DNA of 64,000 nt, taken from Clostridium sp. CS001. Its GTDB lineage: Bacteria > Bacillota > Clostridia > Clostridiales > Clostridiaceae. Made by a program: the position numbers and the translations under genes. The notes under the pieces are model-generated. The model was not told where the DNA came from. It worked only from the letters and a program-made list of their open reading frames with translations, and did no database searches. This document shows positions 46,436 to 54,922 of the stretch, piece by piece (positions within the stretch are counted from its first letter, which is position 1; every line of letters starts with the position of its first letter). The DNA lies in NCBI RefSeq assembly GCF_020443565.1, contig NZ_JAIZZN010000001.1:248001-312000 (forward strand), given 5' to 3'.

Positions 46436-49387
46436 ATGAAAAAATTAATAAAAACTATATTTATTTTATTATCAATTTGTATTTTATTATTACCTACGCA
46501 TAATACATATGCATTTGAGCCAATAAATAATGAAGTAGTCGCTTCCAATAAGGTATGGAATATCCAGTTTAATAAAGAGCTTAGATTTGATGATGAGTTA
46601 CAAAAATCAATAGTAATAGTGGACAATTCTGGTAATCCAGTCCCTACAAAACTCCAGCTTGGAAAAGATATGAAATCTATTTTAATCAATCCACCAACTA
46701 AAGGATATGTCTTAGGAGGACTTTATACTTTGAAGATTGATACCGATATTCATTCAAATGATGATATTAAATTGCAAAAACCTATACAAATGAATTTTAA
46801 AATTAATAATAACGTACTTGTAGAAAACAATGAAAACATTAAGGTTCTTTTTAATGATAACTGTACTAGCCTAGATAATTCTGCTTGGAGTAAAAGCTCT
46901 GGATATGTACAAAAATCATTTGTAGCAGATTACAATGATAACGAAAAGTACTCTACTCACACTCCTTATGGGCAGTATCTGTTTTATAATACAATACCTA
47001 AATCAATTTCAAAAATCACTAAAAACGTAGAGATTGGTGCAGGACCTTTTAATATAGAATTTGATGCAAAGATTGAAGATTTGCAGACCCAAGCTAATGA
47101 TAAAAATTGGACTGGCTTTGGCTTAGATGTGGTTGCTAATAAGAAAAGGTACCGTTTAAGTTTTAATAGCAAGGACTCAGATAACAACATCAAGATACAC
47201 TTATTAAATAATGCATCCGGATCAGGTTCCTATCAAACTGTTAATGTATCTCTGCCAAAGGATAACAATATTCATAGGTGGTCTATTAAATACGATGGAG
47301 ATAATGCAATCTCAGTATTATTAGACGGATCTAATATAGCAAGCTTTTATAATCCTCAATTAGCAAGTGGAGACATTAAGGATATGGTTGTTTTATATAG
47401 TGATATGAATGATGTAGCTACTGGTATAAATAAAGTATATATTGATAATTTTGCTGTAGTAAAATCTTTATCAATGAAAGACCTCGCTATAATACCTGAT
47501 GAGGCTAAGCAAAATATAAGTGCATCGGTATCTATAAATGCAGATGATGAAAAACTTATAAAAGATAATCTATATTTAATTAAATGTAGCTTATATAAAA
47601 ATAATAAAATTGTAGCAGAGGATACAGCCAAGCTAGACAGTAAAACTATATCTTTTGCACTTAATAATATAACCCACTCTGGCGAAATGGAACTGGTAGT
47701 GAGAATTATTTCTGTGGATAAAACAGTTGCTGAAATATCGAAAATTATAAAATTTAATATTTCTAAGGTTAACATAGAGCAAGGTCAAACTATTAGCTCT
47801 CAGCCAGGAAAAGTCTATTTATATTCTCAAATAGATAAGTTAACATCAAATACTCAAAATGATGCAGCTCACTCTGGTTGGGTACTTCATCCATACAAAG
47901 ATTATGAGAGTAACAAAAATGGGACAATAATTGAAAATGGAGCAAATGCGCAACCCCTTCGTGTGCCTATAAATCTAAATGGATGGTTTAGGGTTTATGT
48001 AGGATATGTATCAGATACAGAAAGCTTTAAAATAGCCGAAACAAATAGTGCTTCACCTCTACAAATAAATGGTGATATTTCTATGGAATCTAAAGAATCA
48101 TATGGCGATCAATGGATTTATGAAAAATCTACAATAATATCAAACTTTAATGACAGTTCTATTGAAATTTTCCCAAACGGATCTAAAAAAGCGAGAATCG
48201 CTTATATTAAATTAGTGGGTTTAACAGAAGAACAGATATCCTTATATGGAAAGCAAGATGAAAAGAAAAGAACAGTTCTTTATGATTTTGATGGGTATAC
48301 TGATTTCTTTAATGGAGCATATCCTGATATTGATTCTCTCAAAAGTAAAACTGTTGATGCTCTTTCTACTAAAAATGTTGGAGAATTAAACTGGTGTGTA
48401 GGCACTACAGGAATGCTTACTTATAATAGCAAATATGCAGGCATGGCTTTTGAAGGTGTTGAAGAGTTTGATGATCAACTTAGAGATGGTGATGTGTTAG
48501 CAAAATATCAAATTTCAAATATATTAAGTTCTGGAAACTCACCCTTAGAAGTTGTAGCTGATAGAGGCTACGAAAAAGGAATGAAGGTCAATGCTTCCTT
48601 TAGAATGGACACATTTTATCTTCCAACAATTTACGGATTTTTAAACGGAGCTATGTATAAGGATTATAATCAATATGCTCAATCCACAAGCCCGTCATTA
48701 AACTATCTCTACCCTGAGGTTAGGGAATATATAAAAAATGTACTTATAGAAGCTGCTTCTATAGATAATGTAGGAGGCATAACATTAGATTTTTGTAGGT
48801 ATCCTACAGTCTTCGGTCCAGAAACATCCAAAGAAGAAACTGTACTCATTATGAATGAGTTCTTGCGAAACTTACGAAGCGAGATGCCACCGAATAAAAC
48901 TATTTCCATAAGGGTACCTTACAGTAACCCACTACAATATGGATTTGATATTAATACTTGGGTTAAAGAAGGTTTGCTTGATAGGTTAATTCCATCAAGC
49001 ATTGGTAACGAAGAATTCTTTAACGTTAACCCTTATGTAGATATGGTTAAAAATACAAATGTACAACTATATATTGGTATTACTTCAAACATTAGTGGAC
49101 ATGATCTAACAAAACAGGAAGAAGCATTAATAAAGCAAGGTTTATATGTACACAATAACGAGTATCTAGATGTTCAGCAGTATTTGCTACGTGCATTTGA
49201 ATCATATGAATCCGGCGCTAATGGAATATTCTTATTCAACACTATGCCAAAACTTTATATTCAAAATGGCGCACCAGTTGAATCAACCTTCTTAGGTGAA
49301 AAAGCTCAGGTTCAAAAGTGGTATGAATTTGATTATGTGTCAAGCTTTATGGTGAATAAAATTAATATTCCAAACCCAACTTTTTAA
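46436..49387 (+). CDS. Secreted multidomain glycosidase-like protein
   Basis: 983 aa. Residues 1-26 form a signal peptide (basic MKKLIK, hydrophobic core, TYA cleavage site). Next is an SbsA-like Ig domain (about 35-122: VWNIQFNKELRF, LGGLYTLKID) and a LamG-like segment (about 135-320: DNSAWSKSSGY, WTGFGLDV). A CBM-like region follows at about 455-610 (NGWFRVYVGYVSDTESF, KKARIAYIKL). The C-terminal half resembles TIM-barrel hypothetical glycosidases of the GHL10 type (VGGITLDFCRYPTVFGPE, IRVPYSNPLQYGFD). Substrate unknown; no anchor motif, so probably released. GGGGG SD. A strong terminator follows. Confidence 0.8.
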   Translation: MKKLIKTIFILLSICILLLPTHNTYAFEPINNEVVASNKVWNIQFNKELRFDDELQKSIVIVDNSGNPVPTKLQLGKDMKSILINPPTKGYVLGGLYTLKIDTDIHSNDDIKLQKPIQMNFKINNNVLVENNENIKVLFNDNCTSLDNSAWSKSSGYVQKSFVADYNDNEKYSTHTPYGQYLFYNTIPKSISKITKNVEIGAGPFNIEFDAKIEDLQTQANDKNWTGFGLDVVANKKRYRLSFNSKDSDNNIKIHLLNNASGSGSYQTVNVSLPKDNNIHRWSIKYDGDNAISVLLDGSNIASFYNPQLASGDIKDMVVLYSDMNDVATGINKVYIDNFAVVKSLSMKDLAIIPDEAKQNISASVSINADDEKLIKDNLYLIKCSLYKNNKIVAEDTAKLDSKTISFALNNITHSGEMELVVRIISVDKTVAEISKIIKFNISKVNIEQGQTISSQPGKVYLYSQIDKLTSNTQNDAAHSGWVLHPYKDYESNKNGTIIENGANAQPLRVPINLNGWFRVYVGYVSDTESFKIAETNSASPLQINGDISMESKESYGDQWIYEKSTIISNFNDSSIEIFPNGSKKARIAYIKLVGLTEEQISLYGKQDEKKRTVLYDFDGYTDFFNGAYPDIDSLKSKTVDALSTKNVGELNWCVGTTGMLTYNSKYAGMAFEGVEEFDDQLRDGDVLAKYQISNILSSGNSPLEVVADRGYEKGMKVNASFRMDTFYLPTIYGFLNGAMYKDYNQYAQSTSPSLNYLYPEVREYIKNVLIEAASIDNVGGITLDFCRYPTVFGPETSKEETVLIMNEFLRNLRSEMPPNKTISIRVPYSNPLQYGFDINTWVKEGLLDRLIPSSIGNEEFFNVNPYVDMVKNTNVQLYIGITSNISGHDLTKQEEALIKQGLYVHNNEYLDVQQYLLRAFESYESGANGIFLFNTMPKLYIQNGAPVESTFLGEKAQVQKWYEFDYVSSFMVNKINIPNPTF

Positions 49388-49420
49388 GAAGCAGTAATCA
49401 CTTATTAAGTTAAAACTTTG

Positions 49421-49466
49421 CACCAGTTGTTATAATAATTCTATTATAACAACTGGTGTATTATTT
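49421..49466 (+). terminator. Terminator after the glycosidase-like gene
   Basis: Perfect 17-pair stem CACCAGTTGTTATAATA / TATTATAACAACTGGTG, loop ATTC, then TATTATTTTAT. Confidence 0.85.
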
Positions 49467-49503
49467 TATATAAAATAATCTTGGCATATTTAAAAATAAG
49501 CAC

Positions 49504-49532
49504 TTGACAGTTTGTGATTAATATGATAAATT
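49504..49532 (+). promoter_or_regulatory. Promoter of the glutathione peroxidase gene
   Basis: Consensus TTGACA (49504-49509), 17-nt spacer and TAAATT (49527-49532). Confidence 0.7.
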
Positions 49533-49560
49533 TAAATCATAAATCAATTGAATGCAATTT

Positions 49561-49589
49561 AGATTGATGCATTTGAATTGTATCAATCT
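49561..49589 (+). promoter_or_regulatory. Candidate OhrR operator
   Basis: Inverted repeat AGATTGATGCA - TTTGAAT - TGTATCAATCT (10 of 11 paired). It contains TGCATTTGAATTGTA, which matches the Bacillus OhrR box TACAATTAAATTGTA at 12 of 15 positions. It lies about 30 bases after the -10 element. Confidence 0.45.
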
Positions 49590-49635
49590 GATACTAATTA
49601 TATAAAATAAAAATACAGGGGAGGAATATTATATT

Positions 49636-50181
49636 ATGAAAATTTATGACTTTAAGTTTAAAACTATTGATGGTGAAGATGCAACTCTTGAAGAGTACAA
49701 GGATAAGGTAGTTTTAATTGTGAATACTGCAAGTAAATGTGGTTTTACACCTCAATATAAAGATTTACAAAAATTATATGAAAAATATAATTCTCAGGGT
49801 TTTGAAATACTTGGTTTCCCTTCTAACCAGTTTGCTGACCAAGAACCTTCAAATAATATCGAAGTGAAAAAGTTCTGTGAAATCAACTTCGGGGTAACTT
49901 TCCCATTATCTGAAAAGATTGATGTAAGAGGCAAAGATGCACATCCTTTATTTAAATATTTAACTGAAAAATTGCCTTTCAACGGATTTGATTTAAGTAA
50001 CATAAGTAGTAAAATGTTATATTCATTTCTAGAAGAAAAATTCCCTGACTACTTGTTAGGTGACTCAATTAAATGGAACTTCACTAAATTTTTGGTAGAC
50101 AAACAAGGAAATGTTGTGAAAAGATTTGAATCAACAGTTGAACCTTTAGACATTGAAGAAGATATTAAAAATCTGCTTTAA
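49636..50181 (+). CDS. Glutathione peroxidase family, Cys-type
   Basis: Thioredoxin-fold peroxidase of 181 aa, probably thioredoxin-dependent in this organism. The catalytic motif NTASKCGFTPQY has cysteine where some homologues have selenocysteine, followed by FPSNQFADQEP and WNFTKFLVD with the catalytic Gln and Trp/Asn. No signal peptide. The neighbouring OhrR-like regulator suggests peroxide-responsive control. GGGGAGG SD about 11 bases upstream. Confidence 0.95.
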   Translation: MKIYDFKFKTIDGEDATLEEYKDKVVLIVNTASKCGFTPQYKDLQKLYEKYNSQGFEILGFPSNQFADQEPSNNIEVKKFCEINFGVTFPLSEKIDVRGKDAHPLFKYLTEKLPFNGFDLSNISSKMLYSFLEEKFPDYLLGDSIKWNFTKFLVDKQGNVVKRFESTVEPLDIEEDIKNLL

Positions 50182-50213
50182 ATCTATATGACTTGCATTG
50201 ATTAACTATAATG

Positions 50214-50275
50214 GCGTGAACCCTGCCCTATACTTGCCTATCTTTTATGTATGGTTTAGGTTCACGCTTATTTTA
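50214..50275 (+). terminator. Terminator after the glutathione peroxidase gene
   Basis: GCGTGAACC / GGTTCACGC outer stem with an inner CCTATAC / GTATGG helix, then TTATTTTATTATT. Confidence 0.7.
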
Positions 50276-50312
50276 TTATTTAATCATCATCTGCGATGCT
50301 GCAATATTAACA
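50276..50312 (+). repeat. Intergenic hairpin repeat, copy B
   Basis: See copy A at 45604. Here the hairpin reads CATC-TGC-GATG, followed by CTGCAATATTAA, and the repeat runs into the structured leader of the OhrR-like gene. Confidence 0.65.
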
Positions 50313-50413
50313 ACTTTGGAAGCGATTTAGATTGCCGCCAAGGCAACCTTCCTGAGATGAGCAACTGCCACTTATAGAAGATGGTAGAATTCAAGCTTCC
50401 AAAATGTTGTTAA
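50307..50413 (+). ncRNA. Three-stem structured leader or mini-element before ohrR
   Basis: Closing stem TTAACAAC-TTTGGAAGC (50307-50323) pairs with GCTTCCAAA-AT-GTTGTTAA (50395-50413), 17 pairs with a two-base bulge. Inside are TTGCC-GCCAA-GGCAA (50332-50346) and CTGCCA / TGGTAG (50365-50370 with 50382-50387). The second inner stem needs a G-U pair that would be A-C on the other strand, favouring a plus-strand RNA. The element ends eight bases before the ohrR SD. No known riboswitch family was recognised; the perfect terminal inverted repeats also fit a tiny MITE-like element. Confidence 0.5.
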
Positions 50414-50436
50414 AAATAAAGAGGAAGTGATTATAA

Positions 50437-50883
50437 TTGCATGATGAAGTTCTTAAATTAGATAACCAATTATGTTTTGCCTTGTATGCATGTTCTCGAG
50501 AAGTTACAAAATTGTATAAACCAATCTTAGATAAACTTAACATAACCTATACCCAATACATTTCTTTATTAGTGTTATGGGAAAAAGATAATATAACAGT
50601 AAAAGAAATGGGCAAGAAATTACATCTTGATTCTGGTACTTTAACTCCTTTACTAAAAAAATTAGAAAGCATGAATTTAGTAACAAGAAATAGAGACACC
50701 ATTGACGAAAGAAATGTATATGTTACGTTAACTCAAAAGGGTATTGAATTAAAGAAACTGGCTATTGAAATTCCAAGTGAAATTCTCTGTTCTACGGGCC
50801 TTACCCTTGAAAACGCACTTCTTTTGAAGGCGAATATTAATTCCTTATTATTAGGTTTAACTCCTGAGCATAATAGCAAATAA
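50437..50883 (+). CDS. OhrR-like MarR-family regulator
   Basis: 148-aa winged-helix repressor. LDNQLCFALYACSREVTKLYKPIL carries the single N-terminal redox cysteine (LCFALYA) that senses organic hydroperoxides in OhrR. The wing region is ERNVYVTLTQKG. Translation probably starts at TTG (SD GAGGAAGTGAT). Located beside the peroxidase gene, which it likely controls. No ohr gene is in the window. Confidence 0.9.
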   Translation: MHDEVLKLDNQLCFALYACSREVTKLYKPILDKLNITYTQYISLLVLWEKDNITVKEMGKKLHLDSGTLTPLLKKLESMNLVTRNRDTIDERNVYVTLTQKGIELKKLAIEIPSEILCSTGLTLENALLLKANINSLLLGLTPEHNSK

Positions 50884-50943
50884 AAACTCCATTCTATAAG
50901 TTTAGTGTGTTTGTTACATATAGCTTATGAATTGGAGTTTTTA
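50882..50943. terminator. Hairpin between ohrR-like and CmpB-like genes
   Basis: AAAAACTCCA...ATAAG / CTTAT...TGGAGTTTTT with mismatches in the middle, between convergent genes. Confidence 0.55.
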
Positions 50944-50966
50944 TATTGCTAATTATCAGTCTATAC

Positions 50967-51389
50967 TCATTTAGAATTAAGCTTTACGCTACTTTCAATG
51001 TGTATTATAGTATCATGTATTCTTTCGAAAGCAATTCCCACTGCAAACCATACTAGTGCATAATCTAATGTTATAATTCCCAGTATTGCTCTTCCCTTGC
51101 TTACATAATTCCATGGGCACGTACCTAACATAAATTTCAGCAGTAGTCCGCTAATTAATTCTACTGAAAATATAAGAACCATATATATACCTCCCCTCAC
51201 CATAAGCGGAAGATGTTTTATCCTATAATGCACCGGTTCAAGAAATATGGCAAACCCATATATAGGAAACATCCAGATACAAGTAGTGCCTCTAAGTAAT
51301 ACATCCCCATTAATCATAGCTCCAAAACCATTCCAAAAAACTTCTGCACAAAGACCTAATAGTCCGTATATAACAAATCTTTTCCACAT
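50967..51389 (-). CDS. CmpB/PF06541-type membrane protein
   Basis: 140 aa with about four transmembrane segments (FVIYGLLGLCAEVFWNG, TCIWMFPIYGFAIFLEPVH, GGIYMVLIFSVELISGLLLK, LDYALVWFAVGIAFER). The G-W-x-E/E-P-x-H pattern and closing WFAVGIAFERIHD fit the family called putative ABC transporter type IV. Biochemical function is unknown. No clear SD is seen before the ATG; translation may be weak or start elsewhere. Confidence 0.8.
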   Translation of the reverse strand: MWKRFVIYGLLGLCAEVFWNGFGAMINGDVLLRGTTCIWMFPIYGFAIFLEPVHYRIKHLPLMVRGGIYMVLIFSVELISGLLLKFMLGTCPWNYVSKGRAILGIITLDYALVWFAVGIAFERIHDTIIHIESSVKLNSK

Positions 51390-51591
51390 GAATGTATTGT
51401 TTGTATTGTGCTGTAAAATATACTGTTGTTTTTATGAATTGTCAGAAACACATTTACTCAATATACCTTAGTCAACTACAATATATTTATTATTTATTAT
51501 AGCATCAACATATATTATGTAATATAATATATGTTGATATGAGAAGTAATTAAGTTGTCTTAATGTACCTAAACAAGGGGGAAGAATTAAA

Positions 51592-52362
51592 ATGAAAATT
51601 AATGCTGGTGCACCAGTAATTCTAAATGAACAATTATGCATATGTGGAAGTAATAAGCCTTTTGTAGACTGCTGCAAGAAAAAAAATCACCTTTATGAAA
51701 TAATCGTATTAAAGGATACTGGAAGACAAGTTATTTACGATCAAACTGAAATTATTATGGCAGTACAAAATTTAAATAATTTTATTAAAGATAGAATTGA
51801 AAATGTAAATTCTAAATTATCTCTTAACGAGGGTTTAAGAAAACTAAGAAGACTTTACGAAAAACTCGATAATGCATTAAAGCCTATACAAAAGGTTACC
51901 TCTTGCAAACAGGGTTGTAATCATTGTTGCTACTTACCAATATTATCAACTGAACTTGAAAATGAATTGATAAAAGAATATATGAAGGATAACTATTCTG
52001 CAAATGAGCTCACGGAGTTTAAAAATAAAATCAATGAAAACAAAGACACATTTTCACAATTAGTAAACATTAACGGTAAATTTTCAGATGAAAATTATAA
52101 GTTATACTCAGCCTCTAATATTCGGTGTTCTTTTTTAGATAATAATAACAATTGTATGATTTATGAGGTAAGGCCTTATGTTTGCAGAAAATACTTAGTT
52201 TTTAATGATCCATCAGTTTGCGAAAACACTTTAAATAAAACCGATCAGTATTATTCAAATTACCACGTGGCTGTAAAGGAAGCTATTGTAAATCTTAACA
52301 AGTTAACCTTTGATGACCATTGCCTGTATAAACATATTTTATCTTGGTTTATTTACGATTAA
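51592..52362 (+). CDS. SEC-C / YkgJ-type cysteine cluster fusion protein
   Basis: 256 aa. N-terminal SEC-C-like zinc motif CICGSNKPFVDCC (about residues 16-28). A charged helical linker then leads to a YkgJ/UPF0153 cluster: CKQGCNHCCYLP (about 105-116) and CSFLDNNNNCMIYEVRPYVCR (ending about residue 201). Metal or Fe-S binding is likely; substrate unknown. AGGGGG SD ten bases upstream. Monocistronic between opposing genes. Confidence 0.85.
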   Translation: MKINAGAPVILNEQLCICGSNKPFVDCCKKKNHLYEIIVLKDTGRQVIYDQTEIIMAVQNLNNFIKDRIENVNSKLSLNEGLRKLRRLYEKLDNALKPIQKVTSCKQGCNHCCYLPILSTELENELIKEYMKDNYSANELTEFKNKINENKDTFSQLVNINGKFSDENYKLYSASNIRCSFLDNNNNCMIYEVRPYVCRKYLVFNDPSVCENTLNKTDQYYSNYHVAVKEAIVNLNKLTFDDHCLYKHILSWFIYD

Positions 52363-52375
52363 CATATTTTTTAAA

Positions 52376-52409
52376 AAAGAAAGGCATACTTTGAATTTGA
52401 CCTTTCTTT
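52376..52409. terminator. Terminator between convergent genes
   Basis: AAAGAAAGG / CCTTTCTTT stem with TTTATTT downstream on the plus strand. It resembles the hairpin at 60369-60395 and may have been duplicated with the adjoining pseudogene. Confidence 0.65.
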
Positions 52410-52417
52410 CTTTATTT

Positions 52418-52555
52418 CTATATAAGTTTTTGGCTAAATATATCAGTTAAATTTAATTTTTCTACCTTTCCCTTAATCTTATCTATATCCAAAGTATAAA
52501 GCCTAATTTCTTTAATCCTATTAAAATACTCTGACCTTGCAAAGGTATATCTATA
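52418..52555 (-). pseudogene. Decayed copy of the FAD oxidoreductase C-terminus
   Basis: Read on the minus strand it gives RYTFARSEYFNRIKEIRLYT-, then LDIDKIKGKVEKLNLT-DIF and a stop. It is a close match to the last 45 residues of the intact gene at 60405-61682 (RYTFAGSEYFNRMEEMGLYT...). There is no start and no upstream domain; it stops abruptly at 52555, where an unrelated HTH fragment begins. Confidence 0.85.
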
Positions 52556-52756
52556 TTACCTGAAGATACAATATCTCAGAAAATCTACAAATTAAGGATT
52601 AGTGGTGGTTATACTCGGCGTAAATTCGCAAAGATATGTAACATTGGCTATAGTTCCATTTGCAAATATGAGATAGGTTTATCAACACCAAATGAAAAAA
52701 ATATATATAAAATAAGCAATGCTCTAAATATTGATTTGAATTATTTAAAATGCTAA
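52556..52756 (+). pseudogene. Headless XRE-type HTH regulator fragment
   Basis: The plus-strand frame LPEDTISQKIYKLRISGGYT-RRKFAKICNIGYSSICKYE-...-ALNIDLNYLKC-stop is the last ~66 codons of an XRE helix-turn-helix protein. The recognition helix is visible. There is no start codon or SD, and the preceding sequence belongs to the oxidoreductase remnant. Non-functional unless fused. Confidence 0.75.
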
Positions 52757-52780
52757 ATTTTTGTATGAATCTTTATTATT

Positions 52781-53338
52781 TTATAATTTTGCATTAGCCA
52801 GGATATTTTTAAATAAATTAAATTTCATCAATTTATTTATTAGTATATACCCTACTACTGCCCCAAGGGTATTTGCAATAATGTCATTTATATCTGAACT
52901 CCTTAAACTACCTAACGTCGCACCGATAATACACTGCAATATCTCAATTGATAGACTAATTATAAATGCCAGTTTGGCTGTTTTTTTTACAGAATCAAAC
53001 TTATTGTTTATTAGTGGTAAATACATGCCAAAAGGTATCATCATAACGATATTTAAAACAAATGTTTTTATGTCAATTGTTATTATAGGTATGATACCTA
53101 TTGACTTATACCAGGTTGATTGATTGGCATAAAGTCCTATATTAACGTCAATTGGAAACAGTACAAGATGAATAACACATAATGAATAAATAAAAAATGA
53201 TGTTATTAAAATATACTGTAAATAAGTATATTTAAAATTTTTAAACTTAACTAAGAATGTAATATACAGTAACAACAGTAAAAATATTGGCACAAGAATG
53301 GTCCATGAGTTAATTGTAAATCTTATAGAATTTGTCAT
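52781..53338 (-). CDS. VanZ-family membrane protein
   Basis: 185 aa with five hydrophobic segments. VLNIVMMIPFGMYLPLI and the SSDINDIIANTLGAVVGYIL motif are VanZ signatures. VanZ members confer low-level teicoplanin or lipoglycopeptide resistance in some Firmicutes; most are uncharacterised. GGAGG SD before the ATG. It follows the Bce-like permease by 18 bases and is probably the last gene of that operon. Confidence 0.9.
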   Translation of the reverse strand: MTNSIRFTINSWTILVPIFLLLLLYITFLVKFKNFKYTYLQYILITSFFIYSLCVIHLVLFPIDVNIGLYANQSTWYKSIGIIPIITIDIKTFVLNIVMMIPFGMYLPLINNKFDSVKKTAKLAFIISLSIEILQCIIGATLGSLRSSDINDIIANTLGAVVGYILINKLMKFNLFKNILANAKL

Positions 53339-53356
53339 TAAATAACCTCCAAATTT

Positions 53357-54922
53357 TTAATCTATTAACCGATCTCTCATTTCCGACAAGTATCCTTCTC
53401 TTATAAATAGAAAAAAGAGGATTTGAACTAATAAAAAACTACCCATTACAAGAAATGCAGCTCCTGTTACATTTACATTAAAGACATTTTTTAATACAGT
53501 CAGAGCTAAGGACGAGTGAATTACTGCAACAATATAAGGAAATAAAAATAATACTCCAATTTCAAGCGTGATCACTTTTTTAATTTCATTATATGTGAGT
53601 CCAATTTTATTCAATTGCAAATATTTTTGTTTATCGACTTCCTCATCCATGTAAAATTTATTATATATAAAACTTCCAGAAGTAACAAAGAATAGAATCC
53701 CTATAAATATTGATAAAAACATTATTGTTCCATAGGCCCTCTTTTCAGTTTCGTAGATATGAGATTTAGATAATAATAAACTAAACTGATCATCTCCATA
53801 TTTTTCTGCATATTTATCATATACTTTATAGGTATCAGACCAGTCCTTCACCTGAAAAGTATAAGTGTTTTCAATTTTAACTTTTTTATAAGTATAATTT
53901 TCTTCCCTTAGAATAGCTTCGAGGAAGTTAAGTTCCTCTTTAAGCTTAGCTGACTCCCCAAAAGTAGTATAAGTAAAATCATAAGGATATCTTTTTTCAA
54001 TATCTCCTAAAGTGTTCTTCCAAAATGCGAAGCTAGTTCCTATAAAGGTAAAAGCTACTGTTGAGGTTATTGCTATTAAGAAAAACATCCTTGAGTTATC
54101 CTTTATTTTATAAAACAAGTTTGATATTAAAAGGAGATTTGTCTTTTTTAAATATAATCTTCTGTTCTTTTTTAGTAATCTAATGGAGAAAACACTAAGG
54201 TGAGAAAATAATAGATAAGTAGCAAATATAACCATAGCTACCACGGGTAAAATGATTTTATCAAGATTTTGTTTGCTAGCAGTCAATGTAATATAGTATC
54301 CGAGTATTAACATAGAAAATCCAAGCACAGCTAAAAATATAGAGGTTTTAGGCTCTGTTTTAGGAGCTTTTGTGGCTTTTAATAACTTTAATACTTCTTT
54401 CTCTCTTATAATGGAAGAAGTGAAAAATGAAACAAATACACCTAAAAGTACAAAAGAAGCAAACGTTATAACTATTGCTTTTATAGGAAAATAAAAACTT
54501 AAAGAATTAAGTCTTAAAAGCCTTTCTATGACCACTAAGTATATTTTAGAAAACACCAATCCGATTATTATGCCACTTAAAGTTGCAATAGCATTTATAA
54601 TAATATTTTCAATGAAAATCATATTATAAAGCTGCTTTTTAGAAATCCCTATGATATACAAAACCCCAAATTCTTTATATCTGGTTTTTAAAAATACACT
54701 TACAGAGTAAAACACGAAGAAAAATAGAAATAGATATGCGATAATTTCAGTTACTAAGATCGCTTTCCCGATATAAGATTTAAACTGTCCCTTATTTGGA
54801 TGAAATAAAAACATTGTAAAAGAAAAAAATAATGCTGAGGATATACAAGTGCTAAGGAAGTAGGCAAAATATGCTTTAATATTCCTTGATACATTTTTAT
54901 ATGCAAAAGTTCTAAAGTCCAT
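53357..54922 (-). CDS. BceB-like FtsX permease, compact form
   Basis: 521 aa against about 650 for typical BceB. It has the MDFRTFAYKNVSRNIKAYFA opening and ten predicted transmembrane segments. The extracellular domain between segments 7 and 8 (about residues 302-395) is only some 95 residues, roughly half the usual size. It likely removes or releases cell-wall-targeting peptides together with the adjacent ATPase. TAATG overlap with the ATPase gene ensures coupled translation. Confidence 0.9.
   Translation of the reverse strand: MDFRTFAYKNVSRNIKAYFAYFLSTCISSALFFSFTMFLFHPNKGQFKSYIGKAILVTEIIAYLFLFFFVFYSVSVFLKTRYKEFGVLYIIGISKKQLYNMIFIENIIINAIATLSGIIIGLVFSKIYLVVIERLLRLNSLSFYFPIKAIVITFASFVLLGVFVSFFTSSIIREKEVLKLLKATKAPKTEPKTSIFLAVLGFSMLILGYYITLTASKQNLDKIILPVVAMVIFATYLLFSHLSVFSIRLLKKNRRLYLKKTNLLLISNLFYKIKDNSRMFFLIAITSTVAFTFIGTSFAFWKNTLGDIEKRYPYDFTYTTFGESAKLKEELNFLEAILREENYTYKKVKIENTYTFQVKDWSDTYKVYDKYAEKYGDDQFSLLLSKSHIYETEKRAYGTIMFLSIFIGILFFVTSGSFIYNKFYMDEEVDKQKYLQLNKIGLTYNEIKKVITLEIGVLFLFPYIVAVIHSSLALTVLKNVFNVNVTGAAFLVMGSFLLVQILFFLFIREGYLSEMRDRLID

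Noticed and set aside
46387-46689. 100-aa minus-strand ORF over the glycosidase-like start
   Set aside because: Overlaps the signal peptide coding region of a strong gene; no SD.
50307-50413. Known riboswitch (c-di-GMP, guanidine, Mn, ZTP, preQ1) for the ohrR leader
   Set aside because: None of the conserved cores I know for those classes is present, so it is left as an unclassified structure.
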